Shown one piece after another: positions 1 through 10,324 of a stretch of DNA of 64,000 bases. The notes below the pieces were generated by a model. It was not told where the DNA came from. It ran no database searches and saw nothing but the letters and a program-made list of their open reading frames with translations. This stretch comes from Verrucomicrobiia bacterium (GTDB lineage: Bacteria; Verrucomicrobiota; Verrucomicrobiia; Limisphaerales; Fontisphaeraceae). The translations under genes were made by a program, and so were the position numbers. Where the stretch lies: NCBI GenBank assembly GCA_026414565.1, contig JAOAIT010000009.1, positions 186,001 through 250,000 on the forward strand, given 5' to 3'. Within the stretch, counting starts at the first letter, position 1, and the number at the start of each line of letters is the position of its first letter.

Positions 1-2
1 CG

Positions 3-3000
3 GTGGTGGGGACGGATGAAGCCGGCCGGCAGTACCCCAGCCCGCCGGTGTTGATCGCCGTGGCTTACCGGCTGATTCCCAGCAATTCCGTATGGAAGTA
101 TCTGGATGACGGCTCAGACCAGGGCACCGCCTGGCGCGAGTTGAACTTTGATGACAGTGAATGGGAGAGCGGGCCGGGGCAACTGGGTTATGGAGACGGG
201 GATGAGGCCACGGTCATTAACAGCGGCCCTTCCGGCAATTTTTTCATCACCACTTATTTCCGGCGCGACCTGATCATCGCCGACCCTGCCCAGTTTACCA
301 ACCTGGTTTTCCAGGTGTTGCGGGATGATGGCGCGGTGGTCTATGTCAATGGCGTCGAAGCCGCGCGTTACAACATGCCGGCAGGGCCCATCACTTACAC
401 CACCCTCGCGAATAATGCGATGGACGACGGCACGGTGTACTACGCGGCGGATGTTTCCCCGGCACTCCTTCGGCCGGGCCGCAATGTAATTGCCGTGGAG
501 GTACATCAAAGTTCCAGCACGAGCACGGATGTGACGTTTGATTTGCAACTGCTGGGCGTGCCGTTCATCCCGCGCAATAAACTTCCCGATGTGACCGTGA
601 CCCAGCCGCCCGCCGGCGCCAAATACCTGCTGGGTGAACCGGTACGGGTGGAGGCCACAGCCCAGGATGCCGATGGTGAAGTGGTGCGGATGTCCATTTA
701 TGCCGGGGGGCAGTTGCTGGCCTCGGCCCAGGGGGCGCAGATCAGCTTTGTGTGGTCCAATGCTCCCGCCGGTCTGCATGAGTTGGTGGTGATGGCTGAC
801 GACAGCGCTGGTGGCCGGGGTAAATCACCGGTCATCCCGGTGGCGGTCTTCCCGCCGGGCAACACGGGCTGGCGGGCGGTGAATGATCAACAGCCGGGGC
901 CGGCCTCGCATCCTTATGCGACGTTCTACACTCCCTTTGGCCGGGTGGGCGGCGCTTTGTCCTCCGGGCCGCTGTGGGATGTTTTCAGTGGCACTCCGCT
1001 GGCGGCCCGTTTGAGCGTGTCCGGCCAGCAGCTTGTGGCCACCACGCAATGCGGCGCGCCGCCGCCAGGCACCCCAGCCCACCAGATTTTTGGGCCATAC
1101 GTGGATTTCGGCACGTACTACGGCGACAATGGCATACTCATGTACGGCCAGGGCCAGTTGGTGCACGAGTTCAGCGGCTTGAACCCGGCGCGCAAATACC
1201 GCCTGCGGGCCACCGTCGTGGGCGGCAATGCCGCTTACGCCAACTGGTGGACTTTGTTTGCATTGGAGGGGGCCACGGCTTTCGCCGGCGCGCACACGGC
1301 CAACGTGTTGACGCAGGGGCAGTATCCCCTGGTGTTGCAAGCGCATCAGGCCGCGATGGCGGTGGGCGACAATCGCACCGGCGATGTGATTGGGTGGGAT
1401 GAAATTGTTCCTTCGGCCGCCGGCCGGTTGCGTCTGATTTCGAGCCTGTATTCCGGCCCGGTGCCGGGCGGACAAGTGCCCAGCCCGCTGACCTATGCGC
1501 CGGTGGCGGTGATGTTGGAGGAGGCTGGCGGACCGGCGCCGCTGGTGTGGCTGACCGCTCCCACTAACGGGTGGGTGGAAGAAGGCCCCTTGGCGGTAAC
1601 GCTGCAGGCCGAGGCGCTGGCGTATGACGCCGTCAGCCGGGTGGACTTTGTGGGCAACAATCAGGTTCTTGCCTCGATCGCCTCGGCGCCTTATCGCTTC
1701 ACCTGGACCAATGCACCTTTCGGCACCAATACCGTCATGGCGGTAGCGTGCGGGGCTTCGGGGGCTGGTGCCACCTCTGCACCGGTATCCTTTGTGCTGA
1801 CCGTGCCGCCGCCCAATGAGCTGCCACCTACGGTGGCGTATGTTTATCCGCCGCCGGGCACAGTGACCAACCTGACCCGGATTCAGGTGATCTTCAGTGA
1901 GAAGGTGGTGGGTGTGGATGCGGCGGACTTGTTGATCAACGGTGTGCCGGCCACCAACATGACCGGCAGCGGCTCCAACTATGTGTTCTACTTCCCACAG
2001 CCGGCCTTCGGGAATGTGGGGGTGCAGTGGTCCTCCAATCATAACATCACCGATTTGGGCTGGCCCATCCGCCTCGAATTCTACGAATTCAGCGCCGGGG
2101 CCACCTGGGATTATGTGCTGGCCGATTTGACGCCGCCTACCATCGTGGCCAAGAACCCGCCGGCGGGGGCCTCGCTGACCAACCTGACGCAGGTCACCGT
2201 GACCTTTAGCGAACCAGTGGCGGGTGTGGATGCGGCGGATTTTCTGGTCAACAACGTGCCCGCTTACGACGTGCAACAGCAAAACCTTACCAATTACACC
2301 TTCTTCTTCTCCCAGCCGGCCTCCGGCACGGTGAACATTTCCTGGGCGGTCAACCATGGGATAACCGATCGGGCCACGCCGCCCAACAATTTCAACCGGA
2401 CCGGCTCCGGGGCCACCTGGAGCTACACCCTGGATGCCAAGACCATCCTGATTCCTTCCAACAGTCTGTGGCGCTTTGTGAAGGGTACGCAGGAAGCCTC
2501 GGATCCTCGCGAGGCCTGGCGGCAGTTCGGGTTTGACGACTCGGGATGGTCCAATGCCCCGGCGCCGTTCTTCTTTGGCGATCCCTACTCCAACGGCGTG
2601 CCGGCCTACACGCTGTTGGACGACATGCGCTCCAATTACACGAGCATCTACCTGCGCCGGCCGTTTGTGGTGCCCAATCCCACAGCCGTGACCAATCTCT
2701 ATCTGCGCGCCATCATGGATGACGGCATGGTGGTGTGGATTAATGGCGTGGAGGTGCTGCGCTACAATGTGCCGGCGGGCGACCTGGCCTATGATGCCAC
2801 CGCCTCCAGTGCCATCATGGAGCAGAACGGCCTGCCATACACCAATTATGCACTGTTGGACCCGCGCTTGTACCTGCGCGCCGGCACCAATATCATCGCT
2901 GTGCATGCCCTCAACGAATCGCTCTCCGCCAGCAGTGATTTCTGCTTCAACGCCGAGTTGTTCACCTATATTCCCAACACGGAATTGGAGGCCCCGCGGC

Positions 3001-5429
3001 TGGTGCAGCGGCTGCCGGATGCCACGTATCTCTTTGCGCTGACCAACATTACGGTGGTGTTTAGCGAGCCGGTAACCAATGTGCAGGCCAGCGATCTCCT
3101 CATCAACGGCCAGCCGGCCGCCAGCGTCAGCTCGCCCAGCAATCACATTTACATCTTTAGTTTCCCGCAGCCGCCGTATGGTCCCGTCACCGTGGCCTGG
3201 GTGGCCAACCATGGGATCGTGGATTTGGACCTGGTGCCCAAGCCATTCACCGGCGGGACCTGGCAGCATGTGCTGCTCAATCCGGATTTGCCGTATGTCA
3301 CCGCGGTGACGCCCGCCGCGGGCAGCCGCCTGGGTGAACTGACCCAAATCGCCCTCACTTTCTCCGAGCCGGTGCAAGGGGTGAAGGCCGGCGATTTGTT
3401 GATCAACGGTACGCCCGCGGCTGCGGTCAGCGGTGGCGGGGCGCAATATGTCTTCACCTTCCCGCAGCCGGCCTACGGCAGCATCTCGGTCACCTTCGCC
3501 GAGAACCATCAAATCCGCGACTTCGCCGCCAGCCCGAACCGATTGGATGTGACCTGGCCGGCCCACACCTGGAGTTACACCTTGGTGGATATGACACCGC
3601 CGGTGCTGGCCGGCATCCAGCCTCCTCCCAACACGATGGTCACGGGTTTGACGCAAATTACCGTGACCTTCAGCGAGCCGGTCTCCGGAGTCACCGCCAA
3701 TGATCTGCTCATTAACGGGCGCGCGGCCCGAACGGTCACCGGCTCGAATGCGGTGTACACCTTCACCTTCCCGCAGCCCAATGCTTCGCAGGTCACTGTG
3801 ACCTGGGCGGCCAATCATGGCATACGCGATCTGGCCGCCACGCCCAACAACTTTGACGCCGCCGCTCCGGGCGCCAGTTGGGTTTATCTCACGCCCGACA
3901 ACCTCCCGCCGTCCTTGGCCTCCGTCTCCCCCGGCCCCAATCTGCGCGTGCGTTCGCTCAAGCGCATCCGGGTGACCTTCGATGAGCCGGTGACGGGGGT
4001 GGACGCGGCCGATTTGCGGGTGAACAACCAGCCGGCCCTCTCGGTGTCCGGCACGGGCGCCGGCCCGTATGAGTTTGTGCTGCCGGCGGTGTCCACCGGC
4101 GTGGTGAATGTGGCTTGGGCTGCCGGTCACGGCATCCGCGATGTGGCCACGCCGGCCAACTCCTTTGCGGGCGGCAGTTGGACCTACACGGTGGAGCCGG
4201 GCTTGCCGGGACCGTTTGCCGTCAAGCACGTGATATTGATCAGCGTGGATGGTCTGGGCTCGGTCTATTTGTCCAACTACATTTATCATGCCTCGGAATA
4301 CTTCCCCAACTTCACCCGCCTGTTTACCGAGGGCAGCTCCACGCTGAACGCGCGGAATGACTACACCCAGTCGGAGACCGTGCCCAATCACTCCTCGATG
4401 CTGACCGGCCGGCCGGTGGCCCAGCCCGAGGGTTGGGATAACACCACCCACCATGGCGTGACCTTCAACTCCGACAACGGCCTGACCATCCACGTCACCG
4501 GCAACACGGCGGTCCCATACAAGTCCAGTCCGTTTGACGTGGCGCACGATTACGGCTTGAGCACCGCTTTCCTGTACAGCAAACAGTCGCTGACCTTCCT
4601 GGCTCGCAGTTGGAGCACCGGCGGCGGGGCCGATTTGATCGGCACGGACAATGGCTCCAACAAGATTGACCGGCTGCTGTCCTCTGTGAACGCGGGCAAC
4701 TACGGCCCCAGCTCGGCGCTGGTGGATGAATTGGTGGGGCGCATTGCCGCCACCAATCTGTGGAATTTCACCTTCATGCACTGGACAGAACTGGACCAGT
4801 ACGGCCATCAGGCGGGCTGGGGTTCGGCCACCTACAGCAACCAGATGCGCAATCTGGATGAACAGATGGGCCGGCTGCTTGATGCACTGTTGGCCAATCC
4901 CGAGGTGGGGCGGCAGACGGTGATCATCGTCACCGCCGATCATGGGGGCACGGGCATCGGTCATGCAGACCCTGCCAACAGCACCATTTACTCAATCCCG
5001 CTCTGCTTCTGGGGCGCGGGCATTGCGGCCGGTGGCGATCCCTACCAGATGTTCAGCAATCGCGCCAATCCCGGCAGCGCGCGTTACAATTACAATGAAA
5101 CACGCGTCCTGCTGCCGCTGTATAACGGCGATTGCGCCAATCTAAGCGTCACGCTGCTGGGCTTGCCGCAAGTCCCCGGTTCCAGCTTGATGCCGGTGTT
5201 TGGGCCGAAACCCGTGTCGCTGGTGGCGGGCCGCAGCCAGGGGGCCGTGCAAATTGTCTGGCCCGATCATGAAGCCCTGGTTCTGCAGGTCTCCCCGGCC
5301 CTCGGCCCGCAAGCCAACTGGCAGCCGGTAACTCAGGGCATCACGCTGGAAAATGGACTCCGGATCTTCCGGGTGATGCCGCAGGGCGGCACCCCGCCGC
5401 AATTCTACCGCCTGGTGCGGGAGAATTGA
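3..5429 (+). CDS. Giant secreted protein, Ig-like repeats plus type I phosphodiesterase/alkaline phosphatase-like domain (5' partial)
   Basis: The reading frame is open from the window edge. The GTG at 3 is probably internal, so the N-terminus and any signal peptide are missing. Visible parts, in residues of the 1808 seen: a jelly-roll-like module at about 24-187; Ig-like segments at about 195-280 and 510-600; two Ig-like repeats at about 610-815; a second copy of the jelly-roll module at about 816-980; four more Ig-like repeats at about 997-1398. Each repeat of about 100 residues carries the pattern FSEPV..V.A.DLLING and ends near W.Y.L. From about 1408 a phosphodiesterase/phosphatase fold follows. 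It has ISVDG (metal Asp), ETVPNHSSMLTG (likely Thr nucleophile), ELDQYGH and VTADHGG (metal ligands). The tail ends in FYRLVREN. It probably acts outside the cell on phosphoesters or sulfo-/phospho-substituted polymers; the substrate is unknown. Confidence 0.85.
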   Translation: MVGTDEAGRQYPSPPVLIAVAYRLIPSNSVWKYLDDGSDQGTAWRELNFDDSEWESGPGQLGYGDGDEATVINSGPSGNFFITTYFRRDLIIADPAQFTNLVFQVLRDDGAVVYVNGVEAARYNMPAGPITYTTLANNAMDDGTVYYAADVSPALLRPGRNVIAVEVHQSSSTSTDVTFDLQLLGVPFIPRNKLPDVTVTQPPAGAKYLLGEPVRVEATAQDADGEVVRMSIYAGGQLLASAQGAQISFVWSNAPAGLHELVVMADDSAGGRGKSPVIPVAVFPPGNTGWRAVNDQQPGPASHPYATFYTPFGRVGGALSSGPLWDVFSGTPLAARLSVSGQQLVATTQCGAPPPGTPAHQIFGPYVDFGTYYGDNGILMYGQGQLVHEFSGLNPARKYRLRATVVGGNAAYANWWTLFALEGATAFAGAHTANVLTQGQYPLVLQAHQAAMAVGDNRTGDVIGWDEIVPSAAGRLRLISSLYSGPVPGGQVPSPLTYAPVAVMLEEAGGPAPLVWLTAPTNGWVEEGPLAVTLQAEALAYDAVSRVDFVGNNQVLASIASAPYRFTWTNAPFGTNTVMAVACGASGAGATSAPVSFVLTVPPPNELPPTVAYVYPPPGTVTNLTRIQVIFSEKVVGVDAADLLINGVPATNMTGSGSNYVFYFPQPAFGNVGVQWSSNHNITDLGWPIRLEFYEFSAGATWDYVLADLTPPTIVAKNPPAGASLTNLTQVTVTFSEPVAGVDAADFLVNNVPAYDVQQQNLTNYTFFFSQPASGTVNISWAVNHGITDRATPPNNFNRTGSGATWSYTLDAKTILIPSNSLWRFVKGTQEASDPREAWRQFGFDDSGWSNAPAPFFFGDPYSNGVPAYTLLDDMRSNYTSIYLRRPFVVPNPTAVTNLYLRAIMDDGMVVWINGVEVLRYNVPAGDLAYDATASSAIMEQNGLPYTNYALLDPRLYLRAGTNIIAVHALNESLSASSDFCFNAELFTYIPNTELEAPRLVQRLPDATYLFALTNITVVFSEPVTNVQASDLLINGQPAASVSSPSNHIYIFSFPQPPYGPVTVAWVANHGIVDLDLVPKPFTGGTWQHVLLNPDLPYVTAVTPAAGSRLGELTQIALTFSEPVQGVKAGDLLINGTPAAAVSGGGAQYVFTFPQPAYGSISVTFAENHQIRDFAASPNRLDVTWPAHTWSYTLVDMTPPVLAGIQPPPNTMVTGLTQITVTFSEPVSGVTANDLLINGRAARTVTGSNAVYTFTFPQPNASQVTVTWAANHGIRDLAATPNNFDAAAPGASWVYLTPDNLPPSLASVSPGPNLRVRSLKRIRVTFDEPVTGVDAADLRVNNQPALSVSGTGAGPYEFVLPAVSTGVVNVAWAAGHGIRDVATPANSFAGGSWTYTVEPGLPGPFAVKHVILISVDGLGSVYLSNYIYHASEYFPNFTRLFTEGSSTLNARNDYTQSETVPNHSSMLTGRPVAQPEGWDNTTHHGVTFNSDNGLTIHVTGNTAVPYKSSPFDVAHDYGLSTAFLYSKQSLTFLARSWSTGGGADLIGTDNGSNKIDRLLSSVNAGNYGPSSALVDELVGRIAATNLWNFTFMHWTELDQYGHQAGWGSATYSNQMRNLDEQMGRLLDALLANPEVGRQTVIIVTADHGGTGIGHADPANSTIYSIPLCFWGAGIAAGGDPYQMFSNRANPGSARYNYNETRVLLPLYNGDCANLSVTLLGLPQVPGSSLMPVFGPKPVSLVAGRSQGAVQIVWPDHEALVLQVSPALGPQANWQPVTQGITLENGLRIFRVMPQGGTPPQFYRLVREN

Positions 5430-5457
5430 TCACCCCAGACGGTGCGGAGGCTTGTTC

Positions 5458-5493
5458 AAGAGGGGCCGGCGGGCATGCCGGCCCTTCTCTTTG
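5458..5493 (+). terminator. Rho-independent terminator after the phosphodiesterase gene
   Basis: A strong GC-rich hairpin, with arms GGGCCGGC and GCCGGCCC inside a longer AAGAG/CTTCTC stem, is followed by a short T-rich stretch. It lies about 30 bases after the stop codon and before purS. Confidence 0.7.
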
Positions 5494-5647
5494 CCAGGGG
5501 GAAGGGACGCGGCCCAAACCTCCGCCGGCCGACGTTGCGGACCGCCGCTCCCGGCCCCGTTAAAAAATTGCTGGCGTTTTGGGCCGCTTGGCCCAACATC
5601 GCCCCCGTCTTTTTTAAGGGCCGGGGCGCCCTTTCCAGACAAATGAA

Positions 5648-5887
5648 ATGAAAGCAAAGATTGTCATTGCGCCGAAAAAGGCGGTGTTGGACCCGCAGGG
5701 CAAGGCCGTGCAAAATGCGCTGGAGCACATGGGTTACCGCGGCATCAAGGCCGTGCACGTGGGCAAGTACATTGAAATCGATTTGGAAGGTCAGGATCCC
5801 CAGGCCGCAGCCGCGTGGCTGCACGAGGCCTGCCACAAGCTGTTGAGCAACCCGATCATCGAAGATTATCACTTCGTTATCGAATAA
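5648..5887 (+). CDS. purS: Phosphoribosylformylglycinamidine synthase subunit PurS
   Basis: A small 79-residue protein of the PurS family. It forms a dimer that bridges PurL and PurQ in the multi-subunit FGAM synthase, step 4 of de novo purine synthesis in the cytoplasm. The sequence has the family's βαβ pattern (KAKIVIAPKKAVLDPQG at the start, a G-Y-x-G-I-K-x-V-x-x-G-K motif in the middle, and an acidic end with NPIIEDY). Its length matches PurS proteins of Bacillus-type synthases. It is followed by purQ after 69 bp and purL after that, the normal partners. No clear Shine-Dalgarno sequence precedes the ATG. The identification is firm. Confidence 0.95.
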   Translation: MKAKIVIAPKKAVLDPQGKAVQNALEHMGYRGIKAVHVGKYIEIDLEGQDPQAAAAWLHEACHKLLSNPIIEDYHFVIE

Positions 5888-5956
5888 CCCCCGACGGGAG
5901 GCGTCTGCGAGCGGCTCGCGGCAGGCGCGGCCCGCCACTGGACTGGAAGAGGTCTT

Positions 5957-6670
5957 ATGAATTTTGCGGTGTTGCAATTTCCCGGCTCCAATTGTGACCA
6001 GGATTGCGTGCATGTCCTCAAGAATGTGCTGGGGCACTCGGCCTGGCTGCAGTGGCACAAGGAGCACTCCCTGGGGGCGGCCGATGCCGTCATCGTGCCC
6101 GGCGGATTCAGTTATGGCGATTACTTGCGCACGGGGGCCATTGCCCGGTTCAGCCCTGTGATGCAGGCGGTGCAGGAGTTCGCCGCCCGGGGCGGTTTGG
6201 TGCTGGGCATCTGCAATGGTTTCCAAATCCTGTGCGAAGCCGGCCTGTTGCCGGGCGCGCTGGTGCGCAACCGCTCGCTGCAATTCCGTTGCGAGCACGT
6301 CTATCTGCGCGTCGCCACAGCCGACTCACCCTTCACCTGCCTGACGCCCGAAGGCTCCGTGCTGCGAATCCCCGTGGCGCATGGTGAAGGATGCTATTTT
6401 GCAGATGATGCCACGCTGGCGCAGCTGCAGACGGGCCGCCAGATCCTCTGGCAATATTGCAACGTTCACGGGGAGCTGACTGAGCGCGCCAATCCCAACG
6501 GCTCGCTCCTGAACATTGCCGGCATTTGCAATGCAGCCCGCAACGTGGCCGGCCTGATGCCCCACCCCGAGCGGGCCAGCGAGTCCATCCTGAATGGTGA
6601 AGATGGCCGGCGGCTGCTGGAAAGCATAATCCACTGGTGGCAAAAGTACGCCGCCGCTCCGGCCGCCTGA
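5957..6670 (+). CDS. purQ: Phosphoribosylformylglycinamidine synthase glutaminase subunit PurQ
   Basis: A class I glutamine amidotransferase of 237 residues that hydrolyses glutamine and passes ammonia to PurL. The catalytic triad is visible: Cys86 in GICNGFQ, and His203 and Glu205 in GLMPHPERA. The N-terminal [11 protein letters not shown] and [10 protein letters not shown] motifs are typical of PurQ. A purine-rich GAAGAGG lies just upstream of the ATG, one of the few good ribosome binding sites in this window. It sits between purS and purL, with 36 bp to purL. Confidence 0.97.
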   Translation: MNFAVLQFPGSNCDQDCVHVLKNVLGHSAWLQWHKEHSLGAADAVIVPGGFSYGDYLRTGAIARFSPVMQAVQEFAARGGLVLGICNGFQILCEAGLLPGALVRNRSLQFRCEHVYLRVATADSPFTCLTPEGSVLRIPVAHGEGCYFADDATLAQLQTGRQILWQYCNVHGELTERANPNGSLLNIAGICNAARNVAGLMPHPERASESILNGEDGRRLLESIIHWWQKYAAAPAA

Positions 6671-6706
6671 CGCCGGCAGGCGCCTCCCCTCAAGCCATGA
6701 TTTCTT

Positions 6707-9025
6707 ATGAGTGACCCTGCCATTACCCCCGAGCTGGTGCAGAAACACGGCCTGACGCCCGAGGAATACCATATGATTCTGGACATCCTGGGACGGCCCC
6801 CCACCTACACCGAATTGGGCATTTTCTCGGTGATGTGGAGCGAGCATTGCTCCTACAAGAACACCCGGCCCCTCCTTAAAACCTTTCCTACCAAGTCCTC
6901 TTCCATCCTGGTGGGCGCGGGCGAGGAGAATGCCGGTATTGTGGACATCGGCGACGGCCTGGCCATCGCCTTCAAAATGGAGTCGCACAACCATCCCAGC
7001 GCGGTGGAACCGTTCCAGGGTGCGGCCACCGGCGTGGGCGGCATCATCCGCGACATTTTCACCATGGGCGCGCGGCCCATTTGCGCGCTGGACTCGCTGC
7101 GTTTTGGGGATCTGTCCAAACCCTCGGTCAAGCGCCTCTTTTCCGGTGTGGTCTCGGGCATCGCGCATTACGGCAACTGTTTCGGCATCCCCACCGTGGG
7201 GGGCGAGGTGTATTTTGACCCCTCCTTTGAGGGGAATCCGCTGGTCAACGTGTTCGCGCTGGGGGTGTTGCGCCACGAGCAGATCGCCCGCGGCAAGGCC
7301 TCCGGCGTGGGCAATCCCGTGTTCTACGTCGGCCCGGCCACCGGCCGCGACGGTCTGGCGGGGGCGGCCTTTGCCTCGCAGGACCTGACCGAAGAATCCG
7401 CCGAGCAGCAACGGGGCGCCGTGCAAGTGGGCGATCCCTTCATGGAAAAACTGCTCGTCGAGGCCTGCCTGGAATTGCTCGCCACCGACGCCGTGGCCGG
7501 CATCCAGGACATGGGCGCCGCGGGCTTGACCTGTTCAACGTGTGAGACCGCCGCCCGCGCTGGTACCGGCATCGAAATCGAATTAGACCGTGTGCCTCAG
7601 CGCGCGCCCAACATGAGCGCGTACGAGATCATGCTCAGTGAATCCCAGGAACGCATGCTCATCATTGTCAAAAAGGGCCGCGAGGCCGAGGTCCAGCGCA
7701 TTTTCGACAAATGGGATCTGCCGTGGGCCCAGATTGGCGTGGTGACCGACACCGGCCGGATGGTGGTCAAACACCACGGCCAGGTGGTGGCCGACATCCC
7801 CGCCGCCAAACTGGCCAACGACGCCCCGGTGTATTATCGCGAATCCCGGACGCCGGCCTACTTCCAGGTCACGCGCGCCTTTTCCCTGGCGCAACTGCCC
7901 GACGTGCCGCAGCCGATGGCGTGCCTGAAGAAACTGCTGGCCTGGCCCACCATTGCCTCCAAAAACTGGGTATATCGCCAGTACGATCACATGGTGCGCA
8001 ACGGTACGGTGGTGTTGCCCGGCTCGGATGCCGCCGTGGTGCGGCTCAAGGAGGACTGCCTGCCCGTGCTGCCGGCTGGTTCGCCGGCTGCGGGGCGGCC
8101 GGTGCCGGAGAAGTACCTGGCGCTCACCTCCGATTGCAATGCGGCCTATGTTTATCTGGATCCTTACGAGGGCGGCAAGGCGGCGGTGGCGGAGGCGGCG
8201 CGCAACCTGGCCTGCTCGGGTGCCCGGCCCCTGGGGGTGACCGACAATCTCAATTTTGGCAATCCACACAATCCCGAATTGTTTTTCCAGTTGAAGGAAG
8301 CGGTGCGTGGCGTGGCCGAGGCCTGCCGGGTGTTTGACGCCCCGGTCACGGGCGGTAATTGCAGCCTGTACAACCAAAGTCCCGAGGGCCCCATTGATCC
8401 CACCCCGACGGTGGCCATGGTGGGCATCATTGAAAGACGGGAGCACATCACCACCCAGTGGTTCAAGGCGGAGGGCGATGTCATCTTGTTACTTGGCCAT
8501 CCTGTGGAGGCCTCTGACCCTTATCAGGGCCTGGGCGGCTCGGCGTATCTGTTGCTCCTCCACCGCCAAAAAATGGGGACGCCGCCGCCGTGCGACCTGG
8601 CCCGGGAGAAACGCCTGCATGACACGCTGCGCGAGTTGATTGCGCAGGGGTGGGTGCGGAGTGCGCATGATTGCAGCGAGGGCGGCCTGGCAGTCTGCCT
8701 CGCCGAGTGCTGCATGTCCCAACGTGAGGCACGCGGCCACAGCGTGCTGCGTGGGGCGGAAGTGGACTTCACCCCTTGGCAGGATGCCCGCCAGGATGCC
8801 CTGTGGTTTGGCGAGGCCCACGGCCGGGTGGTCATTTCCACCGCTCCGGCCGACGCGGAAAAAGTGGAGGCATGGGCCAGAAACCGGGGCGTGCCCGTCC
8901 ATCGCCTGGGCGTGGTCAAGGGGCGGACGTTGAAAATTAAAACTGCCTCAAGCTCCCATTCCGCCCGCGTGAGCACCCTACATGATTTATGGTGGAATGC
9001 CATTGACCGCGCCATGAGCCAATAG
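6707..9025 (+). CDS. purL: Phosphoribosylformylglycinamidine synthase subunit PurL (small form)
   Basis: The synthetase subunit of FGAM synthase, 772 residues, the usual length for the small PurL that needs PurS and PurQ. It converts FGAR to FGAM with ATP and ammonia. Motifs: WSEHCSYKN near 45-52 with the conserved His, ESHNHPS at 92-98, a glycine-rich GAATGVGG stretch, and the second AIRS-type half with DNLNFGNP and TGGNCSLYN. It is the last gene of the purS-purQ-purL operon. A weak terminator-like hairpin follows the stop. Confidence 0.97.
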   Translation: MSDPAITPELVQKHGLTPEEYHMILDILGRPPTYTELGIFSVMWSEHCSYKNTRPLLKTFPTKSSSILVGAGEENAGIVDIGDGLAIAFKMESHNHPSAVEPFQGAATGVGGIIRDIFTMGARPICALDSLRFGDLSKPSVKRLFSGVVSGIAHYGNCFGIPTVGGEVYFDPSFEGNPLVNVFALGVLRHEQIARGKASGVGNPVFYVGPATGRDGLAGAAFASQDLTEESAEQQRGAVQVGDPFMEKLLVEACLELLATDAVAGIQDMGAAGLTCSTCETAARAGTGIEIELDRVPQRAPNMSAYEIMLSESQERMLIIVKKGREAEVQRIFDKWDLPWAQIGVVTDTGRMVVKHHGQVVADIPAAKLANDAPVYYRESRTPAYFQVTRAFSLAQLPDVPQPMACLKKLLAWPTIASKNWVYRQYDHMVRNGTVVLPGSDAAVVRLKEDCLPVLPAGSPAAGRPVPEKYLALTSDCNAAYVYLDPYEGGKAAVAEAARNLACSGARPLGVTDNLNFGNPHNPELFFQLKEAVRGVAEACRVFDAPVTGGNCSLYNQSPEGPIDPTPTVAMVGIIERREHITTQWFKAEGDVILLLGHPVEASDPYQGLGGSAYLLLLHRQKMGTPPPCDLAREKRLHDTLRELIAQGWVRSAHDCSEGGLAVCLAECCMSQREARGHSVLRGAEVDFTPWQDARQDALWFGEAHGRVVISTAPADAEKVEAWARNRGVPVHRLGVVKGRTLKIKTASSSHSARVSTLHDLWWNAIDRAMSQ

Positions 9026-9035
9026 TCTTTGGTCT

Positions 9036-9068
9036 GGTACTGGTAGCCACAGTACCGGCGGACTTTTC
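9036..9068 (+). terminator. Possible terminator after purL
   Basis: A perfect 7-bp inverted repeat (GGTACTG and CAGTACC, 7-base loop) sits 11 bases after the purL stop. A short ACTTTT run follows, but several bases separate the stem from the T run, so this is only a candidate. Confidence 0.35.
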
Positions 9069-9088
9069 CCCCGGCCCCAAAACTCCCG

Positions 9089-9116
9089 TTGCGGAATGGC
9101 GGGAAGGCGTTATGCT
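9089..9116 (+). promoter_or_regulatory. Candidate sigma-70-type promoter for hisG
   Basis: TTGCGG (9089-9094) and TATGCT (9111-9116) are separated by 16 bases, in the purL-hisG gap. The match is moderate (3/6 and 4/6). Between the -10 and hisG lies a small GCAACC/GGTTGC hairpin at about 9146-9164, which may form part of the leader. Confidence 0.3.
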
Positions 9117-9191
9117 AGAAGGCTGTCGCGTGGACGTGAGGGGGGCAACCTGAGGGGGTTGCAACGATGCCGCCACGCCTGATCATCGCAC

Positions 9192-10100
9192 ATGAAAGCG
9201 AAAGCCAAGCAAGACAACACGGAAACACCGCGCAAATTGCGGTTGGGGCTGCCCAAGGGCAGCCTGCAGGATGCCACCTTGGAGAAAATGGCCAAGGCGG
9301 GCTGGAACATCACCTTGAGCAGCCGTTCATACGTGCCGTATGTGGACGATCCGGAGCTGGAAATCCGGCTCATCCGGGCGCAGGAAATCAGCCGTTATGT
9401 GGATCATGGGCATCTGGACTGCGGCATCACCGGCTACGACTGGATTGTAGAAAATGGTAGTGACGTGCACGAGGTGGGCGAATTTTTGTTCTCCAAGGCC
9501 ACCCGCCAGGCGGCGCGCTGGGTGTTGTGCGTGCCGGAAGATTCGCCCATTCAGTCGGTCAAGGACCTGGAGGGCAAGCGCATCGCCACCGAGGTGGTGA
9601 ACATCACCAAGAAATACCTGCGCAAGCACGGCGTGAAGGCCGAGGTGGAGTTTTCCTGGGGGGCCACGGAGGTGAAGGCGCACGAGATGGTGGACGCGAT
9701 TGTGGACATCACGGAGACCGGCTCCTCGTTGCGGGCCAACAAGCTGCGCATTGTGGATACGCTGTTGTCCTCGACGCCCCGGCTCATCGCCAATCATCAG
9801 GCGTGGAAAGATCCCTGGAAGCGGCGCAAGATTGAAATCCTGGCTCTGCTGCTCCGGGGCGCGCTGGATGCCGAGGCCAAGGTGGGGTTGAAGCTCAACA
9901 TCGAGCAATCCCGCCTGCCGGGCGTGCTGGAGCGGCTGCCCGCGCTGCGCAATCCCACCATTTCGCAGCTCAGCCAGCCCGGCTGGGTGGCGGTGGAAAC
10001 GATCATTGACGAGCATGTGGTGCGGCAGTTGATCCCGGAATTGAAGGCGGCCGGGGCGGAGGGGATTATTGAATATCCCTTGAACAAAGTGGTCTATTAA
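9192..10100 (+). CDS. hisG: ATP phosphoribosyltransferase (long form)
   Basis: This enzyme carries out the first step of histidine synthesis, joining ATP and PRPP. The 302-residue length and the C-terminal extension (about 225-302, ending [13 protein letters not shown]) fit the long HisG form with its own ACT-like regulatory domain, so HisZ is not needed. Motifs: LGLPKGSLQ at the N-terminus, the E-x-R-L-I-R-A-Q-E-I strand, CGITGYDW, and the PRPP-binding [15 protein letters not shown]-like loop. No other his gene is present in the window. It is flanked by the pur operon and the small ribosomal protein gene. Confidence 0.95.
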   Translation: MKAKAKQDNTETPRKLRLGLPKGSLQDATLEKMAKAGWNITLSSRSYVPYVDDPELEIRLIRAQEISRYVDHGHLDCGITGYDWIVENGSDVHEVGEFLFSKATRQAARWVLCVPEDSPIQSVKDLEGKRIATEVVNITKKYLRKHGVKAEVEFSWGATEVKAHEMVDAIVDITETGSSLRANKLRIVDTLLSSTPRLIANHQAWKDPWKRRKIEILALLLRGALDAEAKVGLKLNIEQSRLPGVLERLPALRNPTISQLSQPGWVAVETIIDEHVVRQLIPELKAAGAEGIIEYPLNKVVY

Positions 10101-10191
10101 GCCAAACTTCAACCAATGGGCGCCGCTCCGCCGCTGTCCCCACTGGAATGACAGCGCGGGCCGGGGCGCCAATGGAAGCACAAGCATTGTT

Positions 10192-10293
10192 ATGGGTTCA
10201 TTAAAGAAACGTCGGAAAGCGAAGATCAACAAGCATAAGCGGCGCAAGAAGCTCCGGGCGCATCGTCACAAGAAGCGCACCTGGCAGAAGTAA
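10192..10293 (+). CDS. Small ribosomal subunit protein bS22-like (AURKAIP1/COX24 domain), 33 aa
   Basis: A 33-codon gene, easily missed because of its size. The product begins MGSLKKRRKAKINKHKRRKK and ends KKRTWQK; more than half of it is Lys, Arg or His. This is the pattern of the AURKAIP1/COX24 C-terminal family: the start MGS-[LV]-K-KRRK and the internal H-R-K-L are characteristic. Family knowledge: mitochondrial mS38 and the small mycobacterial protein bS22 belong here and bind the decoding-site region of the small subunit. The gene has its own downstream terminator and lies 91 bp after hisG, with no evident Shine-Dalgarno sequence. Confidence 0.88.
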   Translation: MGSLKKRRKAKINKHKRRKKLRAHRHKKRTWQK

Positions 10294-10324
10294 ACGTTTC
10301 GGTGCCGCCGTGCACCTGGCAACC

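Noticed and set aside
2079-2093. Two GAATTC sites nine bases apart as a structural signal
   Set aside because: They fall inside the coding sequence and encode ordinary residues (EFYEF). Coincidence is enough.
1831-4195. DNA repeats that might be a CRISPR or mobile repeat
   Set aside because: The similarity is at protein level, with units of about 300 bases in frame, and has no short identical direct repeats with spacers.
825-4964. A 1379-codon open frame on the minus strand
   Set aside because: It lies wholly antisense to the Ig-repeat protein gene. Its composition is unusual (rich in His, Arg and Gly) and follows from the sense codon usage in GC-rich DNA. No domain is recognisable.
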